In this document: piece after piece, positions 13,701-23,382 of the stretch | Numbering within the stretch: the stretch's first letter is position 1 | Layout: every line of letters begins with the position of its first letter | Assembly: GCF_050436995.1 (NCBI RefSeq) | Contig: NC_134764.1 | Span: 4,464,001 to 4,528,000 of the forward strand | DNA: 64,000 bases | Reading direction: 5' to 3' | Origin: Anticarsia gemmatalis | Lineage: Eukaryota > Arthropoda > Insecta > Lepidoptera > Erebidae | The notes under the pieces: generated by a model | Database searches by the model: none | What the model was told of the DNA's origin: nothing | What the model saw: only the letters and a program-made list of their open reading frames with translations | Position numbers and translations under genes: made by a program

Positions 13701-16700
13701 ATCTGGATCATATCGTTTCACGTCCATTATTAGGTTATTGTCCTTATCCACTGTCGAGTGCGATTTATATTATTTAACTATGTGTGAGCTACGGACGGTC
13801 AAAACAAGCAACAGTGATCCTAGTTGTAACATTACTGTATCGTAATTCGTAGCAAACATGCTACGTAACACATTGAATGAAGCAGTAAACGGGTTTATCC
13901 CACCGGGTTACGAGTCACATCCAATGAGCTAAACGTAACTCGATGGGAATAAAATCCTGTTCAGGCATACAACTGTAACTCAATGAAATTTGTCACTTCG
14001 GACGGCTACGCAGATGGGAAATAGATGATTCACAGTGGAAAATGTGAATCATTTTATTGAATTAAAACCAAGTTTTTCATCTCAGTGTTGATATGAGTAA
14101 ACAGAAAGATATATTATTCAAGGTATGAGATTTTTAAACCTAGTTTAATTTCAAAAAATCTTTCAAAGATAAGATACATCTCATACGTAAAAATAACTTA
14201 AACTTACAAAAAGCCAAAGATGTATGCTCTACATTCGAGTCCAAACTATCGTCGTGGGAGGTCAATGGGTACTATCATTGCTTAGAATAATTTGTTTACT
14301 ACGCTGCTACGCTTTTACAACGTATGCCTATTGCATGGGATACTATCGAACAAGCTGCTTACATTGCACGTTGGCAAGGATAACATAGTTGAGTTGGCAA
14401 AACAAAACCTACGTATGTATGTAAGCTGTTTAGCGATGGGTTGCTAAATGCGACAAGTATTTCCCTGGTTTAGACCTATTTTACTAGTGTTGCGTAACCT
14501 TACTGTGTCTTCAATCTGTGCTAAAACACAAACCCAGTAACTGAGCTTTTTTCTGTACTAAATTTGTTTGTTATACATTTAGCAAAGATGATTTTAATAA
14601 ATAAACACTTTCAATTCGAGTCACACATAGATAGATCTATCAACAATTTAATTAATAAGTAAGAAAACAAACAAGGTATTCTACGAAAATATGACACACG
14701 AAGCTATCGCTGGAGTACTCAATATTCATTACTTTCTTCCTCAAGACAGAAAACAATCCAACTGCGTATTTTTTATACGAAAACCATTTATTGTTTATAG
14801 CTTAGAGTATAAATAAAAGCACAGTAAAACAAGCATCGCGCACGGGCCAATTATAATAACAAGCAAACAAAAAGGCCCTGTTTTATGTAGGGGAACACTA
14901 TTTGCAGTGTAAGAAACAATAGGTGGTTCAACTTACAATTTGCCGTTTTCCAGGCTACTCATAGTAATTTAAACCGATAGATTTCTGACATAGGTAGAAA
15001 GAAGCTTTCTAAAACAATATTTTTATTTGTACATTTTATTATATGTAAAGATTAAGCCCTTAAATAATGAGAGGACCTCGCGATTGACCAAGCTTAAACT
15101 CTCTCCCCTCAAGAGAGATGATTCTACCCTGGATACTAAGTTTCATAGATATACATACCGTATTTCTATCCGAGCCTCAATTTACACAGTTCACATATCA
15201 TAATACACCCGTGACTATTAAAGTTAGTATGCAAAATTATTCAAATGCCTACACAACTTTGATGAAAGCTTACCTGTTGTAACAGAAAAGCTCAGCAGCT
15301 GAGGTACTTTTCTTATGAAAAGCTTTTGCACAAACGTATTTACTCCCCCGATTTGTAGGATCCATTAAGCACCCTAGCAAGTCTAAAAGCACTATTATCC
15401 CACAGCACAGACTAGAGAAAAATATTGTTATTGCAAACAGACTGGATTCGTGTGAACTTTTGAATAAAAACCACAAACGCTGAAGGTAAAATGAACCATA
15501 ACCCCAGTACATTCACAGCTGTTATTTTCTGACAATAAGTCAAATTGCCCGACAGATGGATTACGGGAACCACTCAAAACAACTTTAAAGTACTTGCCAC
15601 AGAACACTCAAAAGTATAAGTTGTTCTGAATTGACTGTAGGCCGACTTCGCGTAAATAAGGATATGAGTGTAAAATAACATTTCCTTTAAATCTACGGCT
15701 CGAACGACGACTGTTAAATATGATTCCAAATCAAGGATGTCGTTTTAATCTAGAGATAAATATTAGGGAACGTATTATCTGACTACAGTAATAAATATTG
15801 CAATTTTTATATCTTGGTAAGCGCTAGGTAATAGCAATTTTAATTCAAACCACGTTTTGGTTGGCTTATCGGTCAATGACCCCTTTTAAAAGACATATAT
15901 TTTTTTTACCATCGTTAGTTCAACGTAATCCTAATCTTACATGCATTAAAAAGTCAAGGCATAATAGCCACGACAAGCTGTTAGCTGGCACAACACCTTG
16001 CTCATAGAAAAACTAGTATCCCTCACTCAGGCTAATGCCATTTAAGTAGTATGGAAAACAGGTGCCCTGTTGTTTTCCTTTCTTAGAAAGGAATGCGAAC
16101 TTATTAATGAAAAATAACTTAGAATATACTTAAAAAATGTGGCTTTAATTATGAAGATGTCAAAAATATCATATTTATTGTAGAATCCAAAAGAGGAAGT
16201 TATCTATGATGCAGACTGTGGCTTGACTACTGAACCGAAACATTTTAAGCTGGGGTTTAACATTAAGTTTACCATCGAATATAAAATATTTATTTTATAA
16301 AGTTCTGTGAATATATACGGATACATCGATCAAAGAACCTAAAAGAGGTTCCTTTCAAATAAACTTGTGTAGAACATTTTTTATTCTGCTACAGCGGTTT
16401 TCGATACACCGCGATATAGCCAAGTGGCCTACCGCAAAAGTGATAGCAATCTATTTCCTTTGTAATACACGTAATATGTATTTTATTATAGGCCACGGTA
16501 TATTGGAATCGATATTCTTTTGATCTAATATCCATAAAAAATACTGCTATAGTAAATAGCGATGGGAAACGGATATAACCTGATGGTTTACTCAGGCTAA
16601 TATCAATATTGTAGCTTATATATTAAACTGCCTTTTACTATAAAAATATTTTTTACTACATTTCGTCAGTAAATCTAAGATATTGCTAGTAAATTACTCG

Positions 16701-19700
16701 AAAAACATGTTCACAATTTGCTAATTTATTAAGCTTTATTGCAACCTGTTTCTACAACAATTAATTGCAATTTGCATTAAAGAAAACGCTTTAGCTCTAC
16801 ATAATACGCCCATACGGTCGATAGCCCTAAAGCTAAAAAAGAGATAATAATTAATGTTTTGTCTGCCATACCTTCGCCTAACGTAAATGTAACCCTTGAA
16901 GTGGTTGGCTTTTCTCAGAATATCCAAACGATTTGATTAGGGTCCCATGTCAAAAAGGTCGTTACTTTTTTATTTGTACGACATGATAAAATACGTAAAC
17001 AAACCAGAGATTTGAGTGAAACTTTTATCAGAACATAGACTTAGCACATCGTAAAGTTTCCAACTAAAATCAACACATTGGTCGACGCCCTACTAGTAGA
17101 TAGTAAGTGAGTCTAGTCCGGTAATTGAGGACGGGTGAACACGATCGAGAGATAATACTAAGATAAAGAACTCTTAGTACACGACCGTAAGTTTACGATT
17201 GAATATTGTCATGAACCAATACTTAAGACAATACTGTTTTTTAGTACAGTGTACTTTCGCTAACGAGTTAAAAGCTTCTATAGACAATAGACAAATCAAG
17301 ACGTCTTTCTTAGATAGGTAGGTACCTATATTATGTTTGTAGAATAATACTTAAAAGAATTTAAGATCTACGATCTTATTAATCAGTACAATTATTTTGA
17401 GTGTGGGAAATATTGAGTTCGAGGGGCTCAATGTGTTATATCGTACCTATATGGAAATAGCAAATCTATAATTGGATATTAGTCAAATAATATGACAAGT
17501 GTATTCATACATCATTTAAATTAAATGCCCATCGTCATTTATCACCGACTGAGAATCAAAACCAGCTTAACAACACGAGAAGTAATTTTATTACTCATTT
17601 CGGGTCTTTGCGGCATTAAAAGTTAATCTGTAATCGTTGCCAACATTTGCAAGTAAGAGTGACTATGACACCTAGTGTATGGTTTGACTAGGCAACAGAT
17701 CAGCTTGTGAAATAAAACTAGGTTATTTAAGTCCCGATACGTGACACCGCTACTACCAGTATCAGTTATAATTGCCTCCGTCTATCGAGGTATATTATGT
17801 ATAGAAGGTAAAATGATATAATATTGTGCTAGTCGATTACGCACTTCAGTATCATCATCCATTCAATAGATTGAAAGCGCATTAAAGCTTACAGTATCGT
17901 CAATGCATGCCATCGCATAAATTATACTCGCGAGTCCCTTGACGGTTAAATGATAACACGTGCATCTATAGTACTAGTTGCTTTTGCTTCCCATTTCACA
18001 TCCTTTATACCATGTTCTATGGTAAGGACTTCCTGACATAAAGTATCACCAAGTTTTGTCACTAAGTATTTGGAAAATGCTTTATGTAGGTATATACCGA
18101 TTTATATACATGTAAGGAAGAGAGTAATTGTTTTTAAGCTTTGTTGATATTCACACTAATCATTCTTATCAGCCAATTTATCAATAGATCCTTGTCTTAA
18201 TTTATATGAGAATATGAATGTTAATAAAAACTATGATACTAGAAAACAAGTGAATTAAATAGTTCAAACAATATACTAAGTAAGTAGTAAATAATTAGAA
18301 GTAGTACATACCTAAGCCCCAATCCAAGTTTTTCCTTGAAAAGCAGCGGTGTAGTGAACCCATTCTTCTGCAGGTATGACACTGTTAAGTCGGAACCTTG
18401 CATTTCCAACACTGCACCGGAATGCTCAAACCGTTGACTCTCCAACTTGTCAGCGAGGGAGAACCCCCGACCACCTTCAGCCTCATCATCTCCCAAGGCC
18501 CACTCATCAGAGTATAACTTGCGTTGCTTGCGTTCACGCTAGAGCAAACAATTCCCTCATTAAATGAAAGAAATGGGATGATTGTTTTGGTTAGGAATAT
18601 AATATTGTGCTCTTTCAAAAGAAAGCTTGTGGTCTATAATTATGAACACATTGGATAACACTGTTTAATTTGATAGGCATATTTGATGGCAATGATCACT
18701 AAAGTCAGTCATAAATTACAATTATATAAACAAAACTGTTTCAGTAGTAGGACATGATTAACTGATATACCTAACTGTCCAAAAAGTTTTGGTAGCTAAG
18801 ATATTATGTTCATCTAAACTAGTCTATAATTAGCACTAATTGGTTCAGAGTATCAAAGTACCATTTTAAAAACTCTTGAAAATACCTTTGAACGTTTCAT
18901 TATGTTTGTTTATCTGTAAAATGTGCTCAAATAGAAAACTGGACAATGCTTCTAGCTGAAGTGACTTTCACTTTTTGACACTTTTATGAGACAAGTTTTA
19001 ATGTTTATGTGGATGATTTTCTTTATTTTTTTCCAATCAAGCACAAAAACTGCATCGGTTAGTCTGCCTCGCGTCGGCTTACGAAGTAGGTTATTTTTTT
19101 CCTGCCAAGGCCAGTGAAATACGAGTAAAAGAATAAGTATGCCTAAGTTGTAACAATAAAACTTTTGATGCGAGCGCTCTGTTTGCCTTCGCGGCGTAAC
19201 AAAGCCCGGTGCGGCGGACAAACGTGATGTATTTAAATCAATATGCAAGTGTTTTAGACGAACAACTCTCGCCCAGCGTGTAATTGTTCGACGGAAGATT
19301 AGTCAAGTAATAAAGTAGATTGCAAACGAGCACTGAGCGGACTCTAGCTCGACGTGTGGCCGCAGCGCACCGCGCACGCCCCTGGCCGCCTGCTCTCCGC
19401 CAGCCCGCGGGAGGGAAACGCCTTCGACACTCGTCCCTACCAGATGCCCACTATGCCTCGTGCGCTGAAGACGTCGCTGACGCGCGCAATACTTGTCACG
19501 TCGTACATTATCATCGCCGCTGTATCGCAATGCTGCGATCTCCGGAACTATTATAGATTTTGACACCTTCTCGCATGCGCGAATGCATACGGCCGCCGCG
19601 TTTTAAACTCGGCCGCGGCGTGATCACAAAAAACTGAGTCCGATGACCCTCAATGACCATCATCACACACAATATCAATAATCACTAAAATATTTCTATC

Positions 19701-19879
19701 ACTATCCCGTAACTTTCGTAAATCGATACACGATGCAGCGATGCACCATTTCATGTTTACGTGATCCCAGATAAAGCCACCATGGCGTCACCCGGGACTA
19801 AATACGTAAAAATCTAACAATAAACACTCACCAGTTGCCTTGGAACTTGTTTTTTGTTATTCGGCAGTGTTTCCGACAT
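1602..19879 (-). CDS. Kdm2: Lysine-specific demethylase 2 (JmjC/CXXC/PHD/F-box/LRR), 20 coding exons
   Basis: Nuclear Fe(II)/2-oxoglutarate histone H3 demethylase (H3K36 in the family) that is also an F-box subunit of Polycomb-type complexes. I joined 20 exons with GT/AG ends and compatible phases: 3,039 nt, 1,012 residues. JmjC spans about residues 151-319 with Fe ligands H215, D217 and H287 and 2-oxoglutarate residues T212 and K232. The CXXC finger is at about 476-520 (cysteines 479, 482, 485, 490, 493, 496, 512, 517 and an intact KFGG). The PHD is at about 528-595 (C528, C531, C560, C563, H568, C571, C588, C591). A KKRR basic patch is at 689-692, the F-box at about 744-785 and LRRs from about 800 to 1,000. 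The start ATG (19877-19879) has AAC before it and an in-frame TAG at 19919-19921. No key residue is missing. It is shorter than Drosophila and vertebrate KDM2, mainly in the linkers. Confidence 0.96.
1831..1997 (-). CDS. Kdm2: KDM2 coding exon 19 (LRRs)
   Basis: Residues 919-973 plus two bases. Two AMN1/LRR-type repeats (LPKLVELDASSCARLTDAG and LQRLSLAGCRLLTEAAL). Donor GCG/GTGAGA. Confidence 0.94.
2104..2392 (-). CDS. Kdm2: KDM2 coding exon 18 (LRRs)
   Basis: Residues 822-918. Several leucine-rich units (LPALRSLSLAGS, LHALDLSFA, LHTLRLPGTDITD) split by a Gly/Pro-rich insert. Very GC- and CpG-rich. Donor CAG/GTATGT. Confidence 0.93.
2523..2659 (-). CDS. Kdm2: KDM2 coding exon 17 (F-box end, LRR start)
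   Basis: Residues 777-821 plus two bases. MDPSLWRSM continues the F-box; RRQPLSLGLEWCHLARRQL is the first leucine-rich repeat of KDM2. Confidence 0.93.
2849..3019 (-). CDS. Kdm2: KDM2 coding exon 16 (F-box)
   Basis: Residues 720-776. Contains MLCVFAKLTPHELATCALVC, the F-box that binds Skp1 in SCF or Polycomb complexes. The donor GTTAGT is non-optimal but gives the correct phase for the next exon. Confidence 0.93.
3242..3402 (-). CDS. Kdm2: KDM2 coding exon 15 (acidic/basic linker)
   Basis: Residues 666-719. Glu/Gly-rich stretch, then PPMKKRRASDEDE, a likely nuclear-localisation patch, and a helical segment. Supported by phase (1 base in, 0 out) and splice signals. Confidence 0.87.
3635..3734 (-). 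CDS. Kdm2: KDM2 coding exon 14 (linker)
   Basis: Residues 633-665. Hydrophilic, poorly conserved linker ending in HIKSEE. Supported by splice signals (TTTACAG and GAAG/GTATGT) and phase rather than by a domain. Confidence 0.85.
3944..4036 (-). CDS. Kdm2: KDM2 coding exon 13
   Basis: Thirty-one codons, residues 602-632. Basic segment PRHFRARQKSSDLRR just after the PHD. Both ends phase 0; acceptor TTCCAG, donor CAG/GTAAAT. Confidence 0.9.
4096..4137. repeat. 17-bp perfect inverted repeat in a KDM2 intron
   Basis: Arms 4096-4112 and 4121-4137 are exact reverse complements (TACCAACTCTATAAATA) around an 8-nt spacer. It lies in the intron between exons 12 and 13, so it is transcribed and could form a hairpin. 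No related copy was noticed. Confidence 0.85.
4460..4614 (-). CDS. Kdm2: KDM2 coding exon 12 (PHD finger)
   Basis: Residues 550-601. Supplies PHD ligands C560, C563, H568, C571, C588 and C591 with the typical PNSWECPTC end. Phase 0 at the end; donor AAG/GTAAAC. Confidence 0.96.
4902..5116 (-). CDS. Kdm2: KDM2 coding exon 11 (CXXC finger, first PHD ligands)
   Basis: Residues 478-549. Two CxxCxxC clusters (479/482/485 and 490/493/496), an intact KFGG loop that in KDM2 contacts unmethylated CpG, and closing cysteines 512 and 517. The first PHD ligands C528 and C531 follow. Donor AACG/GTGAGA. Confidence 0.97.
5339..5471 (-). CDS. Kdm2: KDM2 coding exon 10 (Arg/Gly-rich linker)
   Basis: Residues 434-477. 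Low-complexity linker rich in Arg, Gly and Pro (for example GRGGRGG), ending RRRRT directly before the CXXC finger. The phase fits on both sides (1 base in, 2 bases out). The family has a basic run at this place. Confidence 0.9.
5777..5936 (-). CDS. Kdm2: KDM2 coding exon 9
   Basis: Residues 381-433 plus one base. Helical segment containing YLHQLPAARKSVPELLSDP and VRTLVEQH, as found between the JmjC and CXXC regions of KDM2. Donor AAAG/GTAAGA. Confidence 0.93.
6299..6472 (-). CDS. Kdm2: KDM2 coding exon 8
   Basis: Residues 323-380. KFRYPFFTEMLWYVLDRYV matches the helical segment following the JmjC barrel in KDM2; the second half is a less conserved linker leading to LTQNELHGLK. Donor AAG/GTATGT. 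Confidence 0.95.
6608..6638. repeat. 14-bp perfect hairpin in a KDM2 intron
   Basis: Arms 6608-6621 (AATTTTGTGTGAAG) and 6625-6638 around a 3-nt loop, in the intron between exons 7 and 8. It does not overlap the splice sites. Confidence 0.8.
6800..6949 (-). CDS. Kdm2: KDM2 coding exon 7 (JmjC third Fe ligand)
   Basis: Fifty codons, residues 273-322. Contains FFIPTGWIHAVYTP, in which H287 is the third Fe(II) ligand, followed by DSLVFGGNFLHQF. Phase 0 at both ends; donor AAG/GTAAAC. Confidence 0.97.
7514..7641 (-). CDS. Kdm2: KDM2 coding exon 6 (JmjC)
   Basis: Residues 230-272, starting with GAKVFWLIPPT; K232 is the 2-oxoglutarate-binding lysine. It also carries the LYEKWVLSGKQ and VFFGD segments typical of KDM2. 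Donor CAT/GTAAGT. Confidence 0.96.
7992..8127 (-). CDS. Kdm2: KDM2 coding exon 5 (JmjC HxD motif)
   Basis: Residues 185-229. Contains TDFHIDFGGTSVW, the catalytic core: H215 and D217 bind Fe(II) and T212 contacts 2-oxoglutarate. Donor CGAG/GTAAGT leaves one base for the next exon. Confidence 0.97.
8128..9610 (-). other. KDM2 intron 4
   Basis: AT-rich intron. Apart from the SINE-like remnant at 8690-8860 and a 9-bp inverted repeat near 8411-8433 (TTCACATCT arms), I see nothing structured. Confidence 0.8.
8690..8860 (-). repeat. SINE/LINE-derived fragment, inverted
   Basis: Shares CGTATGGTTAGTGG, CCTAGTGTCAAA and TTGTTCAAGCCG with the copy at 25164-25260. It also carries a decayed version of the CTTCGGAAGGCAC segment seen in the 5S-like SINE at 47150-47520. 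Read on the minus strand these occur in the usual order of lepidopteran SINE bodies. Decayed, with no clear ends. Confidence 0.55.
9611..9775 (-). CDS. Kdm2: KDM2 coding exon 4 (JmjC N-part)
   Basis: Fifty-five codons, residues 130-184. Contains NVISLEFSHTRLE and DWVDTVWPRHL, signature segments at the JmjC entry of KDM2. Both ends are phase 0; donor CAG/GTAAGG. Confidence 0.96.
9776..11680 (-). other. KDM2 intron 3
   Basis: AT-rich sequence with a poly-T run near 10888-10900. No coding exon, RNA gene or complete repeat recognised. Confidence 0.75.
11681..11792 (-). CDS. Kdm2: KDM2 coding exon 3
   Basis: Residues 92-129, containing the strongly conserved KDM2 block FTVNDVRMCVGSRR and DVMDVNTQK just before the JmjC domain. 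Acceptor TTGCAG/G, donor AAG/GTATGC, phase 0 at the end. Confidence 0.95.
11793..18311 (-). other. KDM2 intron 2 (6.5 kb)
   Basis: Largest intron of the gene. A short inverted repeat lies near 14023-14051 (ATGATTCACA arms). ORFs at 13381-13623, 15270-15512 and 16736-16927 lack domains, coding composition and splice context, so I do not call them. Parts around 12240-12600 have higher GC and could be old repeats, but I do not recognise a family. Confidence 0.75.
18312..18538 (-). CDS. Kdm2: KDM2 coding exon 2
   Basis: Residues 17-91 plus two bases. An arginine/lysine-rich start is followed by an acidic stretch (DDEAEGG) and the conserved segment leading to LGLGLR, which precedes the JmjC region in KDM2 proteins. 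Acceptor TAG/CG, donor TTAG/GTATGT. Confidence 0.93.
18539..19831 (-). other. KDM2 intron 1 with a CpG-rich patch
   Basis: The part near exon 2 is ordinary AT-rich intron. The stretch from about 19330 to 19630 is clearly GC- and CpG-richer, with open frames on both strands that resemble no protein. It may be an alternative promoter or non-coding first exon of KDM2. Confidence 0.6.
19832..19879 (-). CDS. Kdm2: KDM2 coding exon 1 (start)
   Basis: Codes for residues 1-16 (MSETLPNNKKQVPRQL), then donor CTG/GTGAGTG, phase 0. A short basic N-terminus, as in the family. Confidence 0.88.
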
Positions 19880-20040
19880 GTTTATGTTAGTCAGAAACAC
19901 TGCACCACGAAATTTACACTATTTTACGTAAATATTTTACACGGAGCACGAGAAAAAGTAACGCAATCCACCATTTGCAATAGTCGACACTGCTGCCAAC
20001 CGCGCGGCGAGCAATCACTCTGGTAAATTACTGGAGGTTG
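19880..20040 (-). promoter_or_regulatory. 5' leader and probable promoter of KDM2
   Basis: Sequence immediately upstream of the start ATG. An in-frame TAG at 19919-19921 closes the frame upstream, supporting the chosen start if the leader is unspliced here. No TATA box is evident. GC rises around 19995-20015. The transcription start cannot be placed from sequence alone. Confidence 0.4.
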
Positions 20041-23000
20041 GTACTGCGTAAAATGCCCTATTGGTTTATTTATGAAAACCTATGGCGGGAACGTTTAAAA
20101 CATCGCAAAATTGTTACGCAACACAAATAATACTGTATAATGAATTTCACGTTTAGAGTGGTTTTGTTCTATTACTAACGTTATAAAACGAATATTAATT
20201 CATGTAATAATCTAAATGTGTCTTTATATAGCTTATCAATAATTCCTAACCTAAATATGGGTTGTACTAACTGGGTTGGATTATGACAAGATTATGACGT
20301 GGACCTATACCAAGAGAATTGTGATAATTAAAACTTATTTTCGAATAAAAGTAAGTTAAAAAAATGGTTCAACTAACAGAAATTGTTTTTAATATAGTTT
20401 AGTTATGAATTATTCCCAATAAGAATTGCATGGTGAGTTATTAACTTAAAATTTAGGCCTATTCAATTATATTGTTCTAATTTTAGTTGTAATTTTTAGA
20501 GAATGGGTATAATAAAATTAAATAATGTATTATACCTACCTTCTTAATATTTTTAGTCAGGATATTGTATGATAGTACCTATTTGTTTATATAAATACGG
20601 GGTAAAAACACTGGCGTTCTAAGTAGGAAATGAGGAGACTTTTTTTTTGTTTTTAAAACCTGTCCTAGTCATTGATATTACCTAAATTGCTGTTTGTGGC
20701 AAAATATTAGAAAGTGCTGAAACATTTACTTTTTATTAATGAAAAATCGTAGGCACTATTTTATTATTGTTTTATTTTCATTTCTTGTTTGTACCTAGGT
20801 ACCTAGTTACCTGCCTGTTCTGAAAACGCTGTAGTCATCAGTATCCTACCTTTATATTGAGTGTAAATATTAAATACGTATGTTTAGTCGTAGTATGTTT
20901 AGTAGTATGTTAAGTCTAGAAGACAAAAAAAGAAAAAGTCACATAAAGTAATTATGGTAGGTACCTACCTACTGAGATTGTCTAATTGTAAGCTGGACAT
21001 TCAATTTCGTGTTAAATTTTGTATGAAAGATTGAAGTGGTGTCCTTATTTTTTTTTTCAAATTTGCCTGAAATGAATTTATATTACAAAAGCTTCAGTGG
21101 TTTTAGGTGAACTCTTACCTTTATATTTGTAGCTATTTATTTACTTACATAGTTTTTAAAGTACGATTTTGTTTAGCAACTTTTCTTACTTATATAATTC
21201 CTACGATACCTATCTATCTTTCTTTAATGTACTTATCTATCTTTAATGTAAAAGACTATTTTTTTTGTAAATGAATTTCAATAAAATACTTCGTGAATAA
21301 TATTTTTTACTTGTTTGAGTTAAATAAATTATATAAATGTATTTTATATATTTTAATTGTATGGGAATTAAGAGCAGTTTAAATCTATGCAATTCTTTGT
21401 AGGTAGATCTATATAAAAAATATAACTAATATTTTTTTCGTGGCCAGCATTATGACGTGGATGATGTATAATTTAATAAGATTGTTAAAATATTGTTTAG
21501 ATAGCTGATCATTAAGCACTCTAAATTAGGGGTTTGGTGTATTCGTGAATCTTAGAATATTTGATTAAAAGACAAAATCTCGTATCTGTGAGTAGGTAGT
21601 TTACCACATCTAAAGGTGACCTAGGCTGCCATGACTGTTTGCAGTTAACAATCCACAAAATATTTTAAACAGTAAAAAAAATATTTAGCCAAATTAGCTA
21701 AAATGTCTGCACATGAACAGTACGATAGATCTTTAATTAGTTATGTAGGCATAATATGAATTTATTTTGTAAGATTTTTTTATTTTTTATTATGCATTGT
21801 CGTTAAGAGGCAATGTCGCCTTTTCGGCATTTTTCCGGTCGACAGCCATGGACAAGACAGTGATACTATGCCCAGTAATTTTAGTTTTGTATACAAATAG
21901 GTACCTACTTACATAGTACCCGTAAATATATTTTTGTCTTTTAGTATCATTTATAAATTATGATATTTTTATCTGTACATGATATAGTTGAGTTTCAGTG
22001 GAACTTAAATGATTAGAAACACAAAAATATTTTTTTAACATAATATAATACACAAATATATTTTTCATGGAATTCCACTACAAAGTATACAACCTTTTTT
22101 AACCATTCATACTAGGTACCTATCTAAAAAAGGAATGAGATTTTGAAACATCATGTTTGGTTTAGTTAAACAAAAAACCGAGATTAAGTTGCAAGGAAAT
22201 CTCAAAAACAAAATACTGGTAACACAGACTTGATAACGCAGCTTTGTGTAGTTTTTCTTGGGATTGCCATGCTCTGTAAATACTCATACTATGCTAGAGG
22301 AATATGTAAGTTCTTTGATTCAACAGAGTAATTTGTCAGATTACAAAAAAAAAATTATGATAATATTGTTCAAACAATAACTTTAACTGTACTAACGTTA
22401 TTTTTCTCACAATAAAATTAACTGAACAATGGTTTTTGACCAGAACAGTTAGAACACCATCCATCCATCTTGACTTTTTTTTAAGGGTTGATCTCTTCCT
22501 CTATAGATAACTTAATGCGATTAATAACTGTAATGGTTAAACATATTCTCAATAAAATTCCTATTAAACCAATAACATGTTTGTTCAATAAAAGTTTTCC
22601 GATTATGAAAAACGCTATCCAAAATAAAGTTGCAAAGTCACACTTTCTAACTTATTTTTTTCATAAGGCGCTTAGGATCTATACTGAAAACATTAAATAT
22701 TTGATTTATACAAAATAGACCTATTGAATATTATGTATCTTGGAAAGAAAAACACTATTCATAATTATGCTTTTATAGTATTTAAAAATGGCTTGTTAAC
22801 TTTTTTATTGGTCCTGTTTGATTTAACGTAGCAATGGTTAGCACTGCGTTATGCGAAGTTCATCAGTCCAGTATGATTGCTTCGAAAGAGGTTCAAATAA
22901 AAACTCAATTTATGTATCGTACCTTTTATTAAAATAATAATTACCTATTCATAATAATTGTTCATTATTTGTAATCGTTTAAAAAATCGAAGTGATAATT

Positions 23001-23364
23001 TTCTATTTCCATAAACTTTTAAAGTAGGTAGCTCTATCTGCATAACTGCTCTTACATGAATATAATTACAAGATTTACAGGATTGTACATGAAACAGTTT
23101 AGTGTAAGATATTGTCTTGTATTGTGTTTTTATGGATTTCGATATTGTCTTATTATATTATTTTAATTTAAATAATTATAGATATTAATTTAAAAATCAA
23201 TATTTGTTGAAACACCACACATGATTTTGCCACACCATATTAATATTAACAATAACCAGTAGGTACTAAAATAATGAATAGGAGTACAAGTAACGGGTAC
23301 AAGTGTTGAAAAAATTAACACCAGATTTTTACAGCTAGTATCACAGTTATATAATAAAATGCCG
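20041..23364. other. Intergenic region between KDM2 and the MBD4-like gene
   Basis: AT-rich, with many TAGGTACCTAC-type words (for example near 20956) and short homopolymers. No exon, RNA gene or complete element recognised. A GC-richer piece near 21800-21870 could be a repeat fragment. Confidence 0.7.
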
Positions 23365-23374
23365 TTTATTTATT
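23365..23374 (-). terminator. Poly(A) signal of the MBD4-like gene
   Basis: On the minus strand this reads AATAAATAAA, two overlapping AATAAA hexamers starting about 8 nt after the TAA stop. This implies a very short 3' UTR. Confidence 0.7.
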
Positions 23375-23382
23375 ACGATTTC

